From: Fodinibacter sp035633415
GTDB lineage: Bacteria; Actinomycetota; Actinomycetes; Actinomycetales; Dermatophilaceae
DNA length: 10,595 nucleotides
Assembly (NCBI GenBank): GCA_035633415.1
Contig: DASQEZ010000156.1
Span: 1-10,595, forward strand
Direction of reading: 5' to 3'
Shown here: piece by piece, positions 7,902-10,595 of the stretch
Layout: each line of letters opens with the position of its first letter
Position numbering within the stretch: position 1 is the stretch's first letter
The notes under the pieces: model-generated
What the model was told of the DNA's origin: nothing
Database searches by the model: none
Seen by the model: the letters and a program-made list of their open reading frames with translations, nothing else
Translations under genes and position numbers: made by a program

Positions 7902-8621
7902 GTGGCGCCGCCTCGCCGCGCTCTCACCGCGGTGCTCGTCGTTCTCGCGCTGGCCGCCGCCGGCGTCCTCGCCGTGGGGACCCTGGGCTACTGCTCGGTG
8001 TTCGGCTGCACCTTCTTCTCCGAGGACTTCGACCCGCACGGCGAGCGGGCCACCTCCGCCCGGGCCGACGCCACGGCCGGCGTCGCGGCGCTGGCCGACC
8101 GGGTCTCCCTCGGGTACGAGGTGCTCGCCGTCGGCACCGTCGACGGGTGCGTGGAGGGGCAGCACAACTGGAAGCGCAAGGACGTCTACTCGCACGAGTG
8201 TTCGGTGGTCGACAGCCGGGTCCTCCTCGCGACGCGCGACCCCGCGGCCGTCGCCGACGGACTCACCGCGATGGATGCCGTGCTGCGCGGGCTCGGGTGC
8301 GCTCCTACGCCCGCCGGCGGTCTGGACCGGGTCCGTGACGAGTACTGGCGCGACGACAACCCGCAGGTGCAGCGGCGCGGTGCCGCCGGGCTCCCCAGCG
8401 CCTGGTACACCTGCTCGGACGGGCGCACGGTCCTGGCCAAGCCGACCTCCGACGCCGAGCCCTCGACCGACCCGGAAGCGGCCTTCGGCTCGAGGTCGCC
8501 CGGTGACGAGATCTCCGGCAGCTGGTACACCGCCGCGGACGTCTCTGCCCTGACGGCGTCAGGTGCGCAGCTGGCCCTCGTGATGCGCGTGGAGCAGACG
8601 TACTACCGCACCCGCTTCTGA
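7902..8621 (+). CDS. Exported or membrane-anchored protein of unknown function, six cysteines
   Basis: A 239-residue protein that I do not recognise. The N-terminus has a short basic stretch (MAPPRR) followed by a hydrophobic segment (about residues 8-29), so it is a secreted or single-pass anchored protein with its bulk outside the cytoplasm. The mature part contains six cysteines (31, 36, 83, 100, 133, 171), an even number that suits three disulfide bonds. The LGYC sequence at 28-31 is not a good lipobox because Tyr precedes the Cys. Trp/Tyr-rich spots recur (SAWYTC 166-171, GSWYT 206-210, QTYY 231-234). The GTG start at 7902 lies eight bases after the hydratase stop, with no clear Shine-Dalgarno site, so translation may depend on ribosomes finishing the hydratase. 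It is probably the last gene of the YbjN-domain/hydratase transcript. No enzyme motif is visible. Confidence 0.75.
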   Translation: MAPPRRALTAVLVVLALAAAGVLAVGTLGYCSVFGCTFFSEDFDPHGERATSARADATAGVAALADRVSLGYEVLAVGTVDGCVEGQHNWKRKDVYSHECSVVDSRVLLATRDPAAVADGLTAMDAVLRGLGCAPTPAGGLDRVRDEYWRDDNPQVQRRGAAGLPSAWYTCSDGRTVLAKPTSDAEPSTDPEAAFGSRSPGDEISGSWYTAADVSALTASGAQLALVMRVEQTYYRTRF

Positions 8622-8669
8622 ACGATCCCGTCAGCGAACCGCGGGGTGATCGGAGGTCGCGTTCTCCTG

Positions 8670-8685
8670 CGCCGCCGACGCGGCG
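8670..8685 (+). terminator. GC-rich hairpin after the exported-protein gene
   Basis: CGCCGC (8670-8675) and GCGGCG (8680-8685) form a perfect 6-bp stem with loop CGAC, about 50 bases after the stop at 8621. There is no T-tract. It is the only compact hairpin in the first half of the 210-base gap and might end the upstream transcript, but in DNA this G+C-rich it could be chance. Confidence 0.25.
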
Positions 8686-8755
8686 GGCCGTCGCCCGCGT
8701 GTCGAGGTGTCGGGCATCACGCCGCGCGGATGCGGAGGAAGCGGGCACCGGCTGA

Positions 8756-8761
8756 GAGAAT
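8756..8761 (+). promoter_or_regulatory. Possible -10 element for etfBA
   Basis: GAGAAT matches four of six consensus positions and is preceded by TG one base upstream, as in an extended -10. Transcription would begin near 8768, giving a leader of about 64 bases that opens with the hairpin arms at 8770-8799. No -35 element is recognisable. This is the best AT-containing hexamer in the gap, but the call is weak. Confidence 0.25.
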
Positions 8762-8769
8762 CGACGGCA

Positions 8770-8808
8770 CCCCACCGCGCCGGATGGTGGGGGCCCACCA
8801 GCCACCAG
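8770..8808 (+). repeat. Three mutually complementary arms and a tandem 7-mer in the etfB leader
   Basis: Arm 1 CCCCACC (8770-8776) can pair with arm 2 GGTGGGG (8786-8792) across a 9-base loop. Arm 2 also forms a near-perfect DNA palindrome with arm 3, TGGTGGG (8785-8791) and CCCACCA (8794-8800), spaced by two bases. CCACCAG is then repeated in tandem at 8795-8801 and 8802-8808. The arrangement ends just before the etfB Shine-Dalgarno region. It could be an operator or a leader structure; neither role is shown. Confidence 0.45.
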
Positions 8809-8810
8809 CG

Positions 8811-8826
8811 AAGGAAGAGGACGAGG
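8811..8826 (+). promoter_or_regulatory. Ribosome binding region of etfB
   Basis: A purine-rich run starts with AAGGAAGAGG (8811-8820) and ends in GAGG (8823-8826), five bases before the ATG at 8832. It supports that start over the longer open frame, which extends upstream to about 8646 and would add a basic, low-complexity N-terminus not seen in the family. Confidence 0.6.
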
Positions 8827-8831
8827 CACGC

Positions 8832-9623
8832 ATGAACATCGTCGTCTGCGTCAAGTACGTGCCGGACGCCCAGTCCGAGCGCACGTTCCGGGACTCCGAC
8901 AAGACCGTTGACCGAGAGGGCGTCGACGGACTGCTGTCCGAGCTCGACGAGTACGCCGTCGAGGAGGCCCTGAAGATCGTGGACGCCGCCGGCGAGGGCG
9001 AGGTCACCGTGCTCACGGTCGGCCCCGCCGCCGCCGCCGACGCGATCAAGAAGGCCCTCCAGATGGGCGCTCACCAGGGCGTGCACGTCAGCGACGAGGC
9101 GATCCACGGCTCGGATGCCGTCGCCACGTCGCTCGTGCTCGCCGAGGCCGTCAAGAAGGCGACCGCCGGCTCCCCGGAGCTCGTGCTCACCGGGATGTCG
9201 TCGACCGACGGGGTCATGGGTGTCGTGCCCGCGATGCTCGCCGAGCGGCTCGGCCTGCCCCAGGTCACCTACGCGGCCGAGCTCACCATCGCCGACGGCA
9301 CGGTGACGATCCGCCGCGACGGCGACACGGCATCCGAGACCATCGAGGCGAAGCTGCCGGCCGTGGTGTCGGTGACAGACCAGATCAACGAGCCGCGCTA
9401 CCCCTCCTTCAAGGGGATCATGGCCGCGAAGAAGAAGCCGGTCGAGCAGTGGGGTCTGGCCGACCTCGGCGTCGACCCCTCGCTCGTCGGCCTCGACGCC
9501 GCGTGGACCTCGGTCGTCGCGTTCGCGAAGCGGCCCCCACGTGAGAAGGGCCAGATCGTCACCGACGAGGGCGACGGCGGCACCAAGCTGGCGGAGTTCC
9601 TCGCCGGCCAGAAGTTCCTCTGA
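8832..9623 (+). CDS. etfB: Electron transfer flavoprotein beta subunit
   Basis: The 263-residue beta subunit of ETF, the soluble FAD-containing heterodimer that takes electrons from acyl-CoA dehydrogenases and related flavoenzymes and passes them to the membrane quinone pool through ETF:quinone oxidoreductase. It starts with the typical MNIVVCVKYVPD. The nucleotide-binding-fold region includes ALQMGAHQGVHVSDE (75-89) and the family block GMSSTDGVMGVVPAMLAERLG (121-141). The ETF-beta signature region runs through RRDGDTASETIEAKLPAVVSV (161-181). PRYPSFKGIMAAKKKP (188-203) is the recognition loop that docks partner dehydrogenases. Length is usual for the group I (housekeeping) type. etfA follows after a 33-base gap, with a ribosome site between. 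The 210-base leader upstream suggests its own promoter. Confidence is very high. Confidence 0.97.
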   Translation: MNIVVCVKYVPDAQSERTFRDSDKTVDREGVDGLLSELDEYAVEEALKIVDAAGEGEVTVLTVGPAAAADAIKKALQMGAHQGVHVSDEAIHGSDAVATSLVLAEAVKKATAGSPELVLTGMSSTDGVMGVVPAMLAERLGLPQVTYAAELTIADGTVTIRRDGDTASETIEAKLPAVVSVTDQINEPRYPSFKGIMAAKKKPVEQWGLADLGVDPSLVGLDAAWTSVVAFAKRPPREKGQIVTDEGDGGTKLAEFLAGQKFL

Positions 9624-9642
9624 GCCCGATCGACTGACAGGT

Positions 9643-9650
9643 AGGACGGA
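9643..9650 (+). promoter_or_regulatory. Ribosome binding site of etfA
   Basis: AGGACGGA lies six bases before the ATG at 9657, in the 33-base gap after etfB. It supports this start and joint transcription of the two subunit genes. Confidence 0.5.
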
Positions 9651-9656
9651 AAACCC

Positions 9657-10595
9657 ATGGCTGAAGTACTCGTTCTCGTCGACCACGCCGGTGGGCGCCT
9701 GCGCAAGGCGACCGCCGAGCTGCTGACGATCGCCCGCCGTCTCGGCGAGCCCTCCGCCGTGCACATCGGTGCCGGTGCCGACCGGGCCCAGGTGACCCTG
9801 GCCAAGTACGGCGCCCACAAGGTCTACGTCGTCGACGACGCCGATGCCGAGGCGTACCTCGTCGCCCCGCAGGCCGAGGTGCTCGCCGCGCTGGTCGAGA
9901 AGGTCTCCCCGGCGGCCGTGCTGATCCCGAGCAACGCGTCCGGCAAGGAGATCGCCGCCCGCCTGGCCATCAAGACCGGCTCGGGCGTCATCACCGACGC
10001 GGTCGACGTGCGTGTCGGTGACAGTGGCATCGAGACCACGCAGTCGGTGTTCGCCGGCTCGTACACGGTCACCGCGACGGTCACCACCGGCACCCCCATC
10101 ATCGCCGTCAAGCCGAACTCGGTGCCGCTCGAGGCGTCGCCGGCGGCCGGCGTGGTCGAGGCGTTCCAGGTGGCCCTCAGCGACACCGCGAAGGCCGCCC
10201 GAATCACCGACTCGCAGCCGAAGAAGGCCACCGGCCGACCCGAGCTCACCGAGGCCGCCATCGTCGTCTCCGGCGGCCGTGGCACCGGTGGTGACTTCAA
10301 CCCGGTCGAGGAGTTCGCCGACTCGCTCGGCGCCGCCGTCGGCGCCAGCCGCGCGGCCGTCGACGCCGGCTGGTACCCGCACGGCAACCAGATCGGCCAG
10401 ACCGGCAAGCAGGTGTCGCCGCAGCTGTACGTGGCGGCCGGGATCTCCGGGGCCATCCAGCACCGGGCCGGGATGCAGACGTCCAAGACGATCGTTGCGA
10501 TCAACAAGGACGCCGAGGCTCCGATCTTCGAGCTGGCCGACTTCGGGATCGTCGGTGACCTCTTCGCCGTCCTGCCCCAGGCGACCGAGGAGATC
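9657..10595 (+). CDS. etfA: Electron transfer flavoprotein alpha subunit, 3' end cut by window
   Basis: The alpha subunit of ETF, which binds the redox-active FAD and pairs with EtfB. The open frame gives 313 residues and runs off the window edge without a stop. Bacterial EtfA proteins are commonly about 320 residues, so only the last few are missing. The N-terminal domain starts MAEVLVLVDHAGGRLRK. The conserved C-terminal FAD domain begins near residue 200 and shows VSGGRGTGG (204-212), GASRAAVDAGW (229-239), QIGQTGKQVSPQLYVAAGISG (245-265) with the flavin-contacting Arg/Gln/Thr/Ser residues, QHRAGM (268-273) and AINKDAEAPIFELADFGIVGDL (281-302). All key FAD-binding motifs are intact. The gene sits directly behind etfB as in most actinobacteria. 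A long open frame on the opposite strand here is only a shadow. Confidence 0.96.
   Translation, partial: MAEVLVLVDHAGGRLRKATAELLTIARRLGEPSAVHIGAGADRAQVTLAKYGAHKVYVVDDADAEAYLVAPQAEVLAALVEKVSPAAVLIPSNASGKEIAARLAIKTGSGVITDAVDVRVGDSGIETTQSVFAGSYTVTATVTTGTPIIAVKPNSVPLEASPAAGVVEAFQVALSDTAKAARITDSQPKKATGRPELTEAAIVVSGGRGTGGDFNPVEEFADSLGAAVGASRAAVDAGWYPHGNQIGQTGKQVSPQLYVAAGISGAIQHRAGMQTSKTIVAINKDAEAPIFELADFGIVGDLFAVLPQATEEI

Noticed and set aside
8745..8816. Thiamine-pyrophosphate riboswitch-like pieces before etfB: GGCTGAGAG at 8750-8758 and CCAGCGAAGGAA at 8805-8816.
   Set aside because: Both ends resemble conserved TPP-aptamer segments, but the essential middle part (CTGAT...TAATNC directly before CCAGCG) is absent, the spacing is off and etfBA has no thiamine link. 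Likely coincidence.
8646..8831. In-frame upstream extension of etfB by 62 codons.
   Set aside because: The extra residues are basic and low complexity. The ATG at 8832 has a ribosome site and gives the standard ETF-beta N-terminus.
8631..10463. A 610-codon open frame on the minus strand opposite etfB and etfA.
   Set aside because: Its product is Gly/Asp/Arg-rich low-complexity sequence with no family resemblance, while the plus strand encodes complete ETF motifs. Such shadows are normal in high-G+C DNA.

Overview
The window looks like ordinary chromosomal DNA from a high-G+C actinobacterium. The G+C content (very high by eye), the codon use (third positions almost always G or C) and the gene types fit Micrococcales, perhaps near Intrasporangiaceae, although the genus is an inference. 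Nine coding regions fill nearly all of the sequence and no intergenic gap exceeds about 210 bases. I see no tRNA, rRNA, insertion sequence, phage gene or CRISPR array.

Left part (1-6606), glycogen metabolism plus unrelated genes. The window opens inside glgP (+), an alpha-glucan phosphorylase missing its N-terminus. An FMN-dependent lactate 2-monooxygenase-like enzyme (-) runs convergently into it. Divergent from that is a small multi-pass membrane protein (+), which converges on a phytanoyl-CoA dioxygenase-family protein (-). Upstream of the latter, on the same strand, is glgX (-), the glycogen debranching enzyme that would work with GlgP: the phosphorylase shortens outer chains and the debrancher removes the limit-dextrin stubs.

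Right part (6641-10595), a run of five plus-strand genes. A YbjN-domain protein overlaps an enoyl-CoA hydratase by four bases (ATGA). Eight bases later comes a small exported protein with six cysteines. After a 210-base leader region come etfB and etfA (cut by the window end), the two subunits of electron transfer flavoprotein. The hydratase and ETF both serve acyl-CoA oxidation: acyl-CoA dehydrogenases hand electrons to ETF, and the hydratase acts on the enoyl-CoA they produce.

Regulatory layout. Three genes (the membrane protein, glgX and the YbjN gene) have a TAGGNT-type -10 hexamer ending 6-7 bases before their ATG and no Shine-Dalgarno sequence, so they look leaderless. The glgX/YbjN pair packs two such promoters back to back in 34 bases. 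Both convergent gene pairs have a short inverted repeat lying over the two stop codons. The etfB leader has three mutually complementary arms that could form alternative hairpins. I found no clear sign of an undescribed multi-gene system. The points most worth checking are the divergent leaderless promoters, the etfB leader and the coupled YbjN/hydratase/six-cysteine block.
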